A stretch of DNA of 64,000 nt from Phreatobacter cathodiphilus (GCF_003008515.1 NZ_CP027668.1:2286001-2350000); one strand, 5' to 3'; counted from the first letter of the stretch, positions 7,894 through 19,606 are shown. Numbers and translations are program-made. The notes: generated by a model from the sequence alone, not told the origin.

Positions 7894-8403
7894 ATGCGCC
7901 CGTTTCTCACCGCCCTCGCCTGCCTCATGCTCCTCGCGGCCGCAGACGGCGCGCCGGCCCAGACCAAGGGCAAGGCCGAAGCCCCCCGCGAGGACGCGGC
8001 GCCTGCCGCCCCTGCCGCCGTCGCCGGCACATGGAGCGGCAGCTATGTCTGCCTCCAGGGCCGCACGGGCCTGACCCTCACCGTGGAGGAGCCCGAGGCC
8101 GACCGCGTGCGCGCGACCTTCCATTTCTACGCGGACCCGAGCAATCCGGGCGTCCCCACCGGCTGCTTCAGCCAGACCGGCCGCTTCGATCCCGCCACCC
8201 GCCGCCTGACGCTCTCCGGCGGCCGCTGGATCGTCCGCCCGCGCGACTACGAGACGGTCGGCCTCTCCGGCACGCTGGACCGCTCAGGCGCCGTCCTCTC
8301 CGGCCGGGTGACCCAGGCCGAGGGCTGCACCACCTTCCGGCTGGAACGCCGTCCGGCGCCCGAGCATGCGCAGGCGTGTGGGGAGAGCGTGAGGGTGAGG
8401 TGA
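7894..8403 (+). CDS. Secreted hypothetical protein, beta-rich
   Basis: A 169-residue protein with a signal peptide (residues 1-22, ending GAPAQ) and an Ala/Pro/Lys linker. The following domain begins VAGTWSGSYVC and alternates short strands, with four Cys in the mature part. The GTWSG-Y opening and strand pattern suggest a lipocalin-like or avidin-like small barrel, but I do not recognise the family. A GGAGG site lies four bases before the ATG. GC content is typical of the genome, unlike the following gene. Confidence 0.65.
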   Translation: MRPFLTALACLMLLAAADGAPAQTKGKAEAPREDAAPAAPAAVAGTWSGSYVCLQGRTGLTLTVEEPEADRVRATFHFYADPSNPGVPTGCFSQTGRFDPATRRLTLSGGRWIVRPRDYETVGLSGTLDRSGAVLSGRVTQAEGCTTFRLERRPAPEHAQACGESVRVR

Positions 8404-8531
8404 GGCTAGAGGATGGACCAGCGCATCTTGCGCATAATTGGTTACTCCTACTTTTGCTTGCCGGCTGACAGGAGACCGGCGATTGTTTCAGAACCGAAGC
8501 GACGTCTCAGGCCCGATCGAAAGGTTTCAAA

Positions 8532-9206
8532 ATGGGCAGGTCGGAAAACCATATTCGCCTGCTCATTGGGCGGATGGAAGACAAACCAGCACATATACCC
8601 AATACGCCCGCTTCGTTTTTAGTGCACTATTCTGATGAATATTTTTATGAGCTGTCCGCTTACCTAACATCAATTGCAAGTTTTCTTCATATTCCTGAAT
8701 TCTATAAGGACAGAGAGGTGGCCGGTTGGCGCCCCGATGACTGCGCAGTTTTCCAGTCCAGACGCGCCGGCAAATTTATCGCATGGAAGCCCTATGAAAC
8801 GCTAAGCCAGCTCGCGCATAATCTAAATCCGCCCGATTTCGAATTTGTGGAAATTGATGCGTCGTATTCGGAAGACAATTCTCCTGCGCAGTTCGGGGCC
8901 ATTTCGCACCTGTTCGATTCGTATGGCCGTTCCCTTATAACTAGCTATTACCAGAAGCAGCAATATAGACTCAGAGAATACTATGGCCCGATCGCTTCGT
9001 GGCCGGAAGTCTGGCGTTTTGGAAAAATTGTGCGTGATGCGATGGCCCACAACGGGCGAGTACATATCAGCGACGAAAGGCTTGGTGCCACTTGGCGTGG
9101 CCTCTCCTATTCAATTGCCGACAATGGTCGCGAAGTATTGAATGGCGACCTGCTTACCGGCGACCTAATTTACCTACTTCGGGACCTCGACAACGAGCCA
9201 CGCTAA
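8532..9206 (+). CDS. HEPN-like hypothetical protein in a low-GC patch
   Basis: A 224-residue soluble protein of no named family. The C-terminal helical part contains RDAMAHNG (Arg168-His173), the R-x4-H signature of HEPN superfamily proteins, many of which are RNases in toxin-antitoxin and defence loci. GC content over 8581-9180 is about 49% by count, against roughly two thirds G+C in the flanking genes, and codon use differs accordingly; both point to recent acquisition. The ribosome site before the ATG at 8532 is weak, and a second Met 14 residues in is an alternative start. There is no adjacent nucleotidyltransferase or antitoxin candidate. The HEPN call rests on one motif and context. Confidence 0.5.
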   Translation: MGRSENHIRLLIGRMEDKPAHIPNTPASFLVHYSDEYFYELSAYLTSIASFLHIPEFYKDREVAGWRPDDCAVFQSRRAGKFIAWKPYETLSQLAHNLNPPDFEFVEIDASYSEDNSPAQFGAISHLFDSYGRSLITSYYQKQQYRLREYYGPIASWPEVWRFGKIVRDAMAHNGRVHISDERLGATWRGLSYSIADNGREVLNGDLLTGDLIYLLRDLDNEPR

Positions 9207-9228
9207 TCTGCACCATGTGTAAGCCCCC

Positions 9229-10239
9229 TCACCCGCTCCGCGCCACCCTGCCCTCCAGCGGATAGGCGGGATCCGTATAGCCCGGCGTCGAGGGATGGCC
9301 CGCCGGCACCAGCCGGTCCACCAGTGCCTCGTCGGCCTTCGTGAACCCGTATCCCGGCGCGCCGAGATAGTCCTCGAACTGCTCCATGGTGCGCGGGCCG
9401 GCGATGGCCGCGGTCACGAAGGCGTTGTTCAGCACCCAGGCGGTGGCGAACTGGCCCGGCGTGATGCCGCGCTTCTCGGCATGGGCCTTCAGCTTCTGGG
9501 CGATGACGAGCGACTCCTTGCGCCATTCCGTCTGCATCATGCGGCTGTCGGCGCGGCCCGCGCGCGAGCCTTCCGGCGGCGGCGCCTTGGGGTCGTACTT
9601 GCCGGAGAGGATGCCGCGGGCGAGCGGCGAATAGGGTACGACGCCGAGGCCGTAGAAGCCGCAGGCCGGCAGGTGCTCCACCTCGGGCATGCGGTTCATG
9701 GCGTTGTAGTAGGGCTGGCTGACGACGGGGCGGTCGATGCCCATGCGGTCTGCGAGATTGCAGATCTCGGCGATGCGCCAGGAGCGGTGGTTGGAGACGC
9801 CGTAATGGCGGATCTTACCCTGCCGGATGAGGTCGCCGAGGGCGCGGACCGTCTCCTCCAGCGGCGTGCCGTGGTCTTCCTTGTGGAGGTAGTAGATGTC
9901 GATGACGTCGGTGCCGAGCCGCTTCAGCGAGGCCTCCACGGCGCGCATCATGTAGAGGCGCGACAGGCCGCGGTCGTTGGGGCCGGGGCCCGTCGGGTTG
10001 GCGAGCTTCGTCGCCAGCACCCAGTGGGACCGGTCGGCCTTGATCGCCCGGCCGGTGATCTCCTCCGAGCGGCCCTCGGTATAGACGTCCGCCGTATCGA
10101 TGAAGTTGACCCCCGCGTCCTTGGCCCGGGCGATGATGCGGGCGGCGTCCTTCTCGTCGGTCGGGCCGCCGAACATCATCGTGCCGAGACAGATGGGCGA
10201 GACCTTGAGGCCGGAACGGCCGAGATTGCGGGGCGTCAT
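9229..10239 (-). CDS. Aldo/keto reductase
   Basis: An NAD(P)H-dependent oxidoreductase with a TIM barrel, 336 residues. The catalytic tetrad can be read as Asp and Tyr in NFIDTADVYTEG, Lys in VLATKL and His in YYLHKED. The cofactor end is seen in SPLARGILSGKY and AIAGPRTMEQFEDYL. I chose the ATG preceding TPRNLGRSGLKVSPICLG because an AGGAAA ribosome site precedes it; a start nine codons upstream is less supported. It resembles the broad-substrate YajO/Gfo-like branch. It is convergent with the HEPN-like gene, with 22 bases between them. Confidence 0.92.
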   Translation of the reverse strand: MTPRNLGRSGLKVSPICLGTMMFGGPTDEKDAARIIARAKDAGVNFIDTADVYTEGRSEEITGRAIKADRSHWVLATKLANPTGPGPNDRGLSRLYMMRAVEASLKRLGTDVIDIYYLHKEDHGTPLEETVRALGDLIRQGKIRHYGVSNHRSWRIAEICNLADRMGIDRPVVSQPYYNAMNRMPEVEHLPACGFYGLGVVPYSPLARGILSGKYDPKAPPPEGSRAGRADSRMMQTEWRKESLVIAQKLKAHAEKRGITPGQFATAWVLNNAFVTAAIAGPRTMEQFEDYLGAPGYGFTKADEALVDRLVPAGHPSTPGYTDPAYPLEGRVARSG

Positions 10240-10346
10240 GGGCGTTTCCTGTCGTGACTTCGGCACAGTAGGCCGCGCCTCCGGTCAAAAGAAAACCACC
10301 GCCCCTGCATGCGAGGCCCGGCGAAACCACCCGGCCGGCGCGGTCG

Positions 10347-13346
10347 TCACGCCGCCTGGGCGAGCGCGGCCTTGAGGAGCTTCGTCGCCTGGTCGGCGGT
10401 CATCGGCTCGCCGAAGGCGAAGCCCTGCGCGTAGTCGCAGCCGAGCTGGAAGAGCTCGACGGCGTCGGCGTCGCTCTCCGCCCCTTCCGCCACCACTTCC
10501 ATGCCGAGGTCCTGGCCGAGCGCGATGATGGTCCTGAGGATCACCGGGCGCACGCCGCGCTGGTCGGCACGCACGAAGCTCTTGTCGATCTTGATCGTGT
10601 CGAAGGGGAAGCGCTGGAGATAGGCGAGCGAGGAGTAGCCGGTGCCGAAATCGTCGAGCGACAGGCCGGCGCCGAGTTCGCGGATCCGGTGCAGCATCTG
10701 CGCCGCATATTCCGGATTCTCCATGACCAGGCTCTCGGTCAGCTCGAGTTTCAGCGAGCCGCGCGCGACGGTGGAGCGGGCGAGCACGCCCTTCAGATCC
10801 TGCAGCAGGTCGTGGCGCAGCAGCTGCCGGCTCGACACGTTGACGGCGGTGAAGAGTGGCGGCTCCAGCGGCATGATCTGCTGCCACGCGGCGAGCTGGC
10901 GCGCCGCCCGGTCCATGACGAAGAGGCCGAGCTCGACGATGAGGCCGGTTTCCTCGGCGATGGCGATGAAATCGGCCGGCGGCAGGCGCCCGAGGCGCGG
11001 ATGGTCCCAGCGCACCAGCGCCTCGAAGCCGGCGAGCGTGCGGTCGGCAAGGCGCACGACGGGCTGGTAGACGATGGCGATCTCGCCGCGCTCCAGCGCC
11101 CGCCTCAGATCGCTCTCCAGCGCCAGACGGTCGCTCTTGTGGGCGCGCAGCGCCGGCTTGAACACCTCGATGCGGTCGCCGCCGAGGCGCTTGGCGTGAT
11201 AGGCGGCGAGTTCGGCGTCCTTCAGGAGGTCGTCGCGCTTGCGCTGGGTGCCATCGGCGAGCGCGATACCGATGGAGCCCGTGAGGAAGATCTCCCGCTC
11301 GCTGAAGGCGATGGGCGCGCGCAGCGCCTTGCGGATGGTCTCGGCGAAGCCCGTGATTCGTTCCGGCGTGCGCTCGGAGACGAGGATGATGCCGAACTGG
11401 TCGCCGTTGAGCCGCGCCAGCGTGTCCTGCGGTTTCAGGAGCCTGGCCAACCGCCGTGACACGGTGAGGAGGATCGAATCCCCGACCGAGATGCCGACGG
11501 AATCGTTGACCTGCTTGAACCGGTCGATGTCGAGCACCAGCACGGTCGGCCGGCGCGGATCGTCGCCGTGGCCGCTCATCAGCGAGGCTTCTAGCCGGTC
11601 GAGGAAGAGTTCGCGATTGGGCAGGCCGGTGAGGTTGTCGTGCACCGCGTCGTGCAGCAGCCGCTCCTCCGCCGCCTTGAACTCGGTGATGTCGGCGAGC
11701 GTGCCGACGAGGCGCACCACCTCGCCATCCGAGCCGACCACGGGCCGGGCCCTGAGCATGATCCAGAGGAAATGCCCGTCGGCGGAGCGCAGGCGGAACT
11801 CCTCGACGAGGCGGCCGCGGCGATGCTCCACCACCGTGTCCAGGGTGGAGCGGATGCGGTCGCGGTCGGCCGGGTGCAACGCCTCGACGAACTTGGTGGC
11901 GACGCCTTCCAGCGTGCCGCGTTTCAGGCCGAGCTGGGCCTCCAGCTCCGGCCCGACCCAGATGCGGTTGGTGCCGACGTCCCAGTCGAAGATGATGTCG
12001 CCGGCACCGGTGAGAGCGAGCGCCTTGCGTTCGGTGTCGGAGACGAGGCCGCGCGGCACGCCGGCGCCCGAGAAGGCGTGCTGCATCACCGTGAAGCCGA
12101 TGAGCATGACCAGCAGCACCAGCGCGCCGAGCAGGGCGGGCGCGGCGATCTCGTTGTTGAGGCGGCCCGACACCATGAGCAGCGCCGCCCCCGACCAGAC
12201 CATGAACAGCGCCCAGGTCGGCAAGAGGTTGATGGCGCGGTCGTAGCGCAGGAAGGAGAGGTAGACGAGGATCACCGTGCCGAGGATGGTCACCGCGCCG
12301 ATGCCGAGCCGGGCGATGCCCGCCGCGATCGGCGGGTCGAACCAGGCGACCGTCACCATGCCGCCGGCGAAGGCGAGCCACACCGCCATCAGCACGGTGT
12401 AGCGCACGTGCCAGCGGTTGAGGTCGAGATAGGCGAAGAGGAAGATCATCAGGGTTGCGGAGAGGATGGCCTCCGCCACCGCCCGCCAGAAGGCGACGGC
12501 CGCCGGGCCCAGCTCCATCACCCGCGTCCAGAAGCCGAAGTCGAGCGCCAGCGTGCCGAGCACCGCCCAGGCCAGCAGCGCCGCCGCCGGGAACATGAGC
12601 GAGCCCTTCACCACGAAGAGGATGGTGAGGAACAGCGCCAGCAGGCCCGAAATGCCGAGGATGATGCCCCGGTAGAGCGTGAAGGAGTTCTCGCGGTCCT
12701 TGAAGGCGTCGGGCTGCCACAGAGTGATCTGCGGGATGCGCGGGTCGTGCAGCTCGGCGACGAAGGTCACCGTCGTGCCGGGGTCGAGAGTGATGAGGAA
12801 GACGTCCTGGTCCACCGCGTTCTGCCGCTCGGGCCGGAACCCCTGGCTCGGCGTCAGCGACACCAGGCGCTGGGCGCCGAGATCGGGCCGCAGCAGGCCG
12901 GAGCGGATCAGCCGGTAATGCGGCACGACCACCAGCCGGTCGACCTGCTCGTCGGTGGCATTGGCGAGGGTGAAGACCGCCCAGACGGCGCTCGAATCCG
13001 TGCGCGTCTGGCGCACCTCCATGCGGCGGACGATGCCGTCGCTCCCCGGCGCGGTGGGCACCGAGACGCGGTCTCCCTCCCCCGGCACGAAGGTGACGGC
13101 GCGGCCGAGATTGATCGCAGGCGACCCCGACGTGACGGCCACGGGATCGGCGGCCTCGGCAGGCGGGGTGCCGGACATGAGGCCGCAGGCGAGGGCCAGC
13201 AGCAGCACGAGGGGACGCAGGAGGACGCGGATGTGTCGCACGCGGAACAGTCGGAGCCTTGTCGTGACCACTGGTTCTGGAACAGGCGTCACGCCATGAG
13301 CCCCGCTTGTGGCGCCAATGCGGCGCCCGTTCACATGCTTGGGCAC
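10347..13346 (-). CDS. Membrane sensor with 7TM-DISM, PAS, GGDEF and EAL domains
   Basis: A large (up to 999 residues) cyclic di-GMP turnover protein. Order: signal/anchor (about 40-65), periplasmic beta-rich sensory domain (about 70-200), seven-helix DISM-type membrane module (about 225-440), PAS with PAC (about 455-575), GGDEF (about 585-740) and EAL (about 750-990). The GGDEF signature reads RLNGDQFG, so the cyclase is probably weak or inactive. The EAL domain keeps EALVRWDHP and [10 protein letters not shown], so phosphodiesterase activity is likely. The start is uncertain: the first GTG leaves about 40 residues before the signal, and later GTGs are possible. Confidence 0.9.
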   Translation of the reverse strand: MPKHVNGRRIGATSGAHGVTPVPEPVVTTRLRLFRVRHIRVLLRPLVLLLALACGLMSGTPPAEAADPVAVTSGSPAINLGRAVTFVPGEGDRVSVPTAPGSDGIVRRMEVRQTRTDSSAVWAVFTLANATDEQVDRLVVVPHYRLIRSGLLRPDLGAQRLVSLTPSQGFRPERQNAVDQDVFLITLDPGTTVTFVAELHDPRIPQITLWQPDAFKDRENSFTLYRGIILGISGLLALFLTILFVVKGSLMFPAAALLAWAVLGTLALDFGFWTRVMELGPAAVAFWRAVAEAILSATLMIFLFAYLDLNRWHVRYTVLMAVWLAFAGGMVTVAWFDPPIAAGIARLGIGAVTILGTVILVYLSFLRYDRAINLLPTWALFMVWSGAALLMVSGRLNNEIAAPALLGALVLLVMLIGFTVMQHAFSGAGVPRGLVSDTERKALALTGAGDIIFDWDVGTNRIWVGPELEAQLGLKRGTLEGVATKFVEALHPADRDRIRSTLDTVVEHRRGRLVEEFRLRSADGHFLWIMLRARPVVGSDGEVVRLVGTLADITEFKAAEERLLHDAVHDNLTGLPNRELFLDRLEASLMSGHGDDPRRPTVLVLDIDRFKQVNDSVGISVGDSILLTVSRRLARLLKPQDTLARLNGDQFGIILVSERTPERITGFAETIRKALRAPIAFSEREIFLTGSIGIALADGTQRKRDDLLKDAELAAYHAKRLGGDRIEVFKPALRAHKSDRLALESDLRRALERGEIAIVYQPVVRLADRTLAGFEALVRWDHPRLGRLPPADFIAIAEETGLIVELGLFVMDRAARQLAAWQQIMPLEPPLFTAVNVSSRQLLRHDLLQDLKGVLARSTVARGSLKLELTESLVMENPEYAAQMLHRIRELGAGLSLDDFGTGYSSLAYLQRFPFDTIKIDKSFVRADQRGVRPVILRTIIALGQDLGMEVVAEGAESDADAVELFQLGCDYAQGFAFGEPMTADQATKLLKAALAQAA

Positions 13347-13400
13347 TGACTTAGCCGCGCCGCGCGGCGCGGAGCAAGGGTCGCGATACCGTTTTGGCGG

Positions 13401-14519
13401 CTAGTCCAGCGTTTTCGCATGGCGATCGAAGGCCTCCGGCAGGATGGAGGTGCCGGCTCCGGGCAGTTCCGGCCGGACGAGGTCGCCGTCGCGCACGGTC
13501 ACCGGCTCCGCGAAACAGGCGGCGATCCAGGGAATGTACTCGAAGGACGACGTCGCCGGATGCCAGAAGGACAGGTGCGCATGGACCTGCCCCATGTCGC
13601 CGGCATGGGCGACCACCGGCAGCCGCGCCGCATGGGCGGCCTCCGCGACGCGGATATATTCGGTGATGCCGGCGAGCCGCGCGACGTCCGGCTGGACGTA
13701 ATGCATGGCGCCGCGGCGGATGAAGTCGGAGAAGGCCTCGGCCGTGTAGAGCTGCTCGCCGAGCGCCACGGGAATGCCGCCCTCCGCCGCCAGCCGCACA
13801 TGGCCCTCCACGTCGTCGTACCAGAGCGGTTCCTCGAACCAGAGGAGGTCGAGTCCGGCCGCACGGCGTGTGAAGCGCAGGCAGGTCGCGAGGTCCCAGC
13901 GGCCGTTGGCGTCGGTGGCGATGGTGACGCGGTCGCCGAGGGCGCGGCGGAGGGCGGCGAGCCGGTCGATGTCCCGGCCGATATCCGCAGAGCCGACCTT
14001 CACCTTGATGCCGCGGAAGCCCTCTTCCTCCACCGCCCGGCGGGCGCCGGCGAGAAGCTCCTCGTCGGAGAGCGACAGCCAGCCGATGTCGGTGTTGTAG
14101 GCGGTGAGCCGCTCCGAGGTCGCCCCGCCCAGCAGGCGCCAGAGCGGCAGATCCGCGGCCTTGGCCTTGAGGTCCCAGAGCGCCACGTCGACGGCGCCGA
14201 GGGCGAGATGGGCGATGCCGGCCCGGCCGATCCATTGCAGCGGCGGATGGCGGGCGACCTTCTGCCAGAGCCGGGTGACGTCGCGCTCGTCCTCGCCCAC
14301 CAAGAGCTCGGCCACGGAGGTGCCGATGCAGCGGGCGATCAGCCGGTCGCCGGAGAGATCGGCATGGGTGCCGGTGAAGCCTGTGCCGACCCGGCCGTCG
14401 CGGGTGTGGATGCGGCAGCCGACCACGCCCCAATGCGAGAGCGTGTGCGTCGAGTCGGAGATCGAGGAGCCCGTCACCGGCACGTGCAGGATGAAGGGCT
14501 CGATGCGGGCGATGGTCAT
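13401..14519 (-). CDS. Mandelate racemase/muconate lactonizing enzyme family protein
   Basis: An enolase-superfamily enzyme of 372 residues that would abstract a proton alpha to a carboxylate in a sugar acid or related substrate. The capping domain is followed by the barrel with a KVKVG strand (the K-x-K position), metal ligands in [16 protein letters not shown] and GEQLYTA, and a C-terminal VAHAGDMGQ that supplies the His. This pattern fits the mandelate racemase or galactarate/rhamnonate dehydratase groups, but the substrate is not decidable. I chose the ATG giving [15 protein letters not shown]. No sugar-acid transporter is adjacent, although the orphan TRAP binding protein lies about 10 kb away in the same accessory block. 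Confidence 0.88.
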   Translation of the reverse strand: MTIARIEPFILHVPVTGSSISDSTHTLSHWGVVGCRIHTRDGRVGTGFTGTHADLSGDRLIARCIGTSVAELLVGEDERDVTRLWQKVARHPPLQWIGRAGIAHLALGAVDVALWDLKAKAADLPLWRLLGGATSERLTAYNTDIGWLSLSDEELLAGARRAVEEEGFRGIKVKVGSADIGRDIDRLAALRRALGDRVTIATDANGRWDLATCLRFTRRAAGLDLLWFEEPLWYDDVEGHVRLAAEGGIPVALGEQLYTAEAFSDFIRRGAMHYVQPDVARLAGITEYIRVAEAAHAARLPVVAHAGDMGQVHAHLSFWHPATSSFEYIPWIAACFAEPVTVRDGDLVRPELPGAGTSILPEAFDRHAKTLD

Positions 14520-14624
14520 GGGGCGGCCCCGGTTGAGGCCGGCAGTGTGGGCGGCACCGGAGCCGGGCTCAAGGGCGCCGGAGGGGAGAGGGGCATCTAC
14601 CTGCTCGGCGTGTCTCGTCTTTCT

Positions 14625-14780
14625 GCCCCTCACCCTTACCCTCTCCCCGCATGCGGGGAGAGGGGAGCACCAGCGTTGCGCTTCAACGGGAGCGGAACGC
14701 CTGGCTCCACAGCAGAACCTGATTTACGACGCAAAAGTCCCCCTCTCCCCGCCTGCGGGGAGAGGGTAAGGGTGAGGGGC
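14625..14780. repeat. Inverted pair of GC-rich palindromic repeats
   Basis: Two copies of an approximately 41-base repeat lie head to head: gcccctcaccc-ttaccctctc at 14625-14665 and its reverse complement at 14739-14780. Each also carries its own small palindrome (ctctccccgc/gcggggagag). They fill most of the 349-base gap between ftsH and the enolase-superfamily gene. They are typical of dispersed intergenic repeats; any transcription-stop or structural role is inferred. Confidence 0.8.
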
Positions 14781-14868
14781 GTTTTGAAGAGCCAGGGGAA
14801 AGCGGCTCCCCAAACGACGAAGGCGGGCATCGCTGCCCGCCTCCCTCAATCCGTCATGTGCGCCGGCC

Positions 14869-16788
<1,920 letters not shown>

Positions 16789-16979
16789 CGCTTGTCCATC
16801 CCTAGGGTGTCGCCGCCGCGAGGCGCCGAAATGGCGCGCAAGCCATGTTCATGCTCATGCGTCGTGCGGCATAACCCTTACCCGTCCCAATGTAGGAGCG
16901 CGCGGGGGTCTTGCCAAGGAGCAGAAGCGCCGCCGTGGTGAGGCGTTGTGCCTCGTGGCCTTTTGCGGTCAACCGATCC

Positions 16980-18023
16980 TCAGTCCGACCTACGAGCCGG
17001 CTGGCGCGGCGGCTCCCGCGCCACGATGACGCGCCCCGCCGCGGTGACCGTCACCAGCGCGCCCTGCAGCGTCTGCCGCAACGGCCCGCCCTCGGCGATC
17101 GCCATCAACACCGCGCCGGCGAGCGCCTCCAGCGCCTCCAGCCGCTCCCGCGCGCCGTCGGGGGCAACCTCCCGCAGCACCGCCGCGAGGAGCTGCTGCA
17201 CGTCGATGAAGGGCCTGTCGAGCCAGCCGGTCGCGTCGAACACCACCGTGCCGGGCACCACGCTCTGCTGGCGCGAGGCGGTGTCGAGATCGGCGGCGTG
17301 CCGGGCGAGCGCATCCTCGATCATCCTGATGCGCCCGGCGAGGATGGCCAGTCGCTCGGCGTCGAGCCCCTCATCCGCGAGCGCCGGCAGCATCTGCCGC
17401 AGCCGGACGCGTGTGAAGCCGGGGTCGCGGTTCGACGGGTCGTCGACGGGCACGAGGCCGGCCGCCCCCGCCGTGGCGGCGAGGCGCGCCTTCGGCACCC
17501 ACAGGAAGGGCCGGAGAATGTCCATGCCCTCGCGCCGGCTGGCAGTCGCCATGCCCTTGAGGCCGAGCGGGCCGGACCCGCGCGCCAGCCGCATGAGCAC
17601 GGTTTCGGCCTGGTCCTCGAGATGATGGGCGACGACGATCGCGCCGGCGCCGACCGCACGGGCATGGTCGGCGAGGAGGCGGTAGCGTGCCTCGCGGGCC
17701 GCCTCCTGCAATCCACTGGCGGGTTTCCCGCCCTCCCAGCGCAGGATCTGCGCGGTGAGGCCGAGCCCGGCTGCGGCCGCGACGACGCCGGCGCATTCGG
17801 CCGCCGCCGCGGGCCTCAGTCCGTGGTCGACGCAGGCGACGGAGAGGGCCGGCACGGCGCCGCCCATGTCGCGCCAGCGGGCGAAGGCCGCCATCATCCC
17901 ACAGGAATCGGGCCCGCCGGAGACGGCGAGGACCAGGTGGTCATGGGATGGCAGGGAGGAGAGAAGGTCGCGGATGTCGTCGTCGGCGAGGGGCGCTGCC
18001 GCCTCGGCCTCAGCAGCTGGCAC
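16980..18023 (-). CDS. tilS: tRNA(Ile)-lysidine synthase TilS
   Basis: Attaches lysine to C34 of the CAU-anticodon tRNA-Ile, allowing AUA decoding. 347 residues. The N-terminal ATP-pyrophosphatase domain has the PP-loop SGGPDS (about 35-40) and the conserved VAHHLEDQAET motif, followed by LRPFLWVPKA and the NRDPGFTRVRLR segment. The C-terminal part is shorter than in Escherichia coli TilS, as is usual in this group. Its start overlaps the 3' end of cpoB by 14 bases, so the two are co-transcribed. Confidence 0.95.
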   Translation of the reverse strand: MPAAEAEAAAPLADDDIRDLLSSLPSHDHLVLAVSGGPDSCGMMAAFARWRDMGGAVPALSVACVDHGLRPAAAAECAGVVAAAAGLGLTAQILRWEGGKPASGLQEAAREARYRLLADHARAVGAGAIVVAHHLEDQAETVLMRLARGSGPLGLKGMATASRREGMDILRPFLWVPKARLAATAGAAGLVPVDDPSNRDPGFTRVRLRQMLPALADEGLDAERLAILAGRIRMIEDALARHAADLDTASRQQSVVPGTVVFDATGWLDRPFIDVQQLLAAVLREVAPDGARERLEALEALAGAVLMAIAEGGPLRQTLQGALVTVTAAGRVIVAREPPRQPARRSD

Positions 18024-18981
18024 GGCGCTGCTCGCTCACCACGGCGGTCTTCGTCGAGGCGTTGGCGTTCGGATACTTGCGGTTGAACTCGGCATAGGCG
18101 GCGCAGGCCGCCTCGCGCTCGCCCAGCGCATTGAGCGACTGGCCGAGGCGCAGCAGGCTGGAAGGGGCCCGCGCCGTGCGCGGATAGTCCGTCGAGACCT
18201 TCAGGAACTGCTCGGCCGCCTCGCGGTACTGGCGGCGCTGGAACATGCTCTCGCCGAGCTGGTGGGTAGCGTCCCCCACCAGCCGGTCGCGCGGGTGGTT
18301 CTGCAGGAAACCGCGCAGGGCGATCTCCGCCTGCTCGTAGTCGCGCCGCTGGAGGAGGGCGAGCGCGGCATTGTACTCGTCGCGCGGCGAGGCGGCGATG
18401 ACGGGCTGCGTGCCGGTGCTCCCCGTCGAGGGCACCGCGCCGGGGATGGCCGAGCGCGGTTCCGGCGGCTCAAGGCTCGGGTCGGCGGCCGCGCGGCCGG
18501 CGAGTTGGCCGAGGTCGAGCGGCGCATTGCCGCCACCGCCGCCGCCCTGGGCTGTGCGCGGCGGCGCCGCATTGGCGCCCGGGGGCAGCGCGCCGAGATC
18601 GCGCGGTGCACCCGGCGCGGACTGCTGCTCGGAGGGGTCGAAGACGTCGCCGCGCCGCTGCGGCTGCTGTTGCTGCTGCGAAGGGCGCGGCTGCTGGGCA
18701 GGACGGGCTCCGCCGCGGGCGTTCTCCAGCTCATTGAGGCGGAACTCGATGTCCGCCTGCATGCGCCGCTGCTGGTCCTCCATCTGGCGGACGCGGAACT
18801 GCGACTGTTCGAGCTGGCCGTTGAGGGAGCGGATCTGCGCCTCGAGGCGCTGGATCCTGTCCATCAGGTCGGCGGCGCTCTGCGCGCGCACCGGCATCGC
18901 GGCCAGCACCAGCACCACGGCCACAGCCCCCGCGCCTCCCGTCAGGCGGAACCAGGCTTTCGCCACCCGTCCGATCATCAT
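18010..18981 (-). CDS. cpoB: Tol-Pal system protein CpoB (YbgF)
   Basis: A periplasmic partner of the Tol-Pal complex that coordinates peptidoglycan synthesis with outer-membrane constriction. 323 residues: a signal segment ending VRAQS, an N-terminal coiled coil (about 35-90) rich in Gln and Glu, a long low-complexity Gln/Pro/Gly linker (about 90-195), and a C-terminal TPR domain starting DEYNAALALLQRRDYEQAE with further Y-x-AA-x-F repeats. It lies downstream of pal, beyond a hairpin that would reduce read-through. The long Gln/Pro/Gly linker is typical of alphaproteobacteria. Confidence 0.93.
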   Translation of the reverse strand: MMIGRVAKAWFRLTGGAGAVAVVLVLAAMPVRAQSAADLMDRIQRLEAQIRSLNGQLEQSQFRVRQMEDQQRRMQADIEFRLNELENARGGARPAQQPRPSQQQQQPQRRGDVFDPSEQQSAPGAPRDLGALPPGANAAPPRTAQGGGGGGNAPLDLGQLAGRAAADPSLEPPEPRSAIPGAVPSTGSTGTQPVIAASPRDEYNAALALLQRRDYEQAEIALRGFLQNHPRDRLVGDATHQLGESMFQRRQYREAAEQFLKVSTDYPRTARAPSSLLRLGQSLNALGEREAACAAYAEFNRKYPNANASTKTAVVSEQRRASC

Positions 18982-19051
18982 CGCAGTCCCTCAGCCCTTC
19001 GCCTCGTGGCAATTCATGCGCGCAATTGGGCGAGATTTCGGCCCATTTCAA

Positions 19052-19086
19052 GCAAAAACGGCGCCCGGGTGCCCCGTGCGCCGTTT
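19052..19086 (-). terminator. Intrinsic terminator downstream of pal
   Basis: The stem AAACGGCGC at 19056-19064 with GCGCCGTTT at 19078-19086 has, read on the minus strand, a TTTTT run at 19058-19054. It sits between pal and cpoB, so it probably ends or attenuates the pal transcript. Confidence 0.75.
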
Positions 19087-19108
19087 CCGCATGCGGTATC
19101 GCCGCAGA

Positions 19109-19606
19109 TCAGGAGCCGGCGCCGCCGGACAGCACCGTCACCGAGCGGCGGTTCTGCGACCAGCAGGAGATGTCGTTGCAGACCGCCACCGGCCGCTCCT
19201 TGCCGTAGGAGATGGTGCGGATGCGGGCCGAGGAGATGCCGCGGGCCGAGAGATAGTCGCGCACCGTCTGGGCACGGCGGGCGCCCAGCGCGATGTTGTA
19301 CTCGCGGGTGCCGCGCTCGTCGGCATGGCCCTCGATGGTGAAGGAATAGCGGCTGTACTGGTTCAGCCAGACAGACTGCTTGTCGAGGGTCGACCGGGCC
19401 TGGGGCGTCAGCTCGGACGAGTCGGTCTCGAAGAAGACGCGGTCGCCGACGTTGACGATGAAGTCCTGGGCGCTGCCCGGGGTCGCCGCACCGGCGCCGC
19501 CGGCACCGGCCTGGTTGGTGGGGTTCTGGGCGCAGGCGCCGAGCGCGAGGCCGAACGCCATGATGGCTGCAAACTTCAGATTGCGGCCGAGAGCCATGGT
19601 CAGCAT
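19109..19606 (-). CDS. pal: Peptidoglycan-associated lipoprotein Pal
   Basis: An outer-membrane lipoprotein that binds peptidoglycan and TolB/TolA. 165 residues from the chosen start. The lipobox LALGAC directs lipidation of a Cys near residue 24. An Ala/Gly/Asn linker follows, then the OmpA-like domain with IEGHADERGTREYNIALGARRA, which contains the diaminopimelate-binding Asp and Arg. I chose the ATG at 19606 because AAGGAG lies six bases upstream; an earlier in-frame start eight codons upstream is less likely. In related genomes pal directly follows tolB; here a MarR-MATE pair and another gene are inserted between them. Confidence 0.95.
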   Translation of the reverse strand: MLTMALGRNLKFAAIMAFGLALGACAQNPTNQAGAGGAGAATPGSAQDFIVNVGDRVFFETDSSELTPQARSTLDKQSVWLNQYSRYSFTIEGHADERGTREYNIALGARRAQTVRDYLSARGISSARIRTISYGKERPVAVCNDISCWSQNRRSVTVLSGGAGS

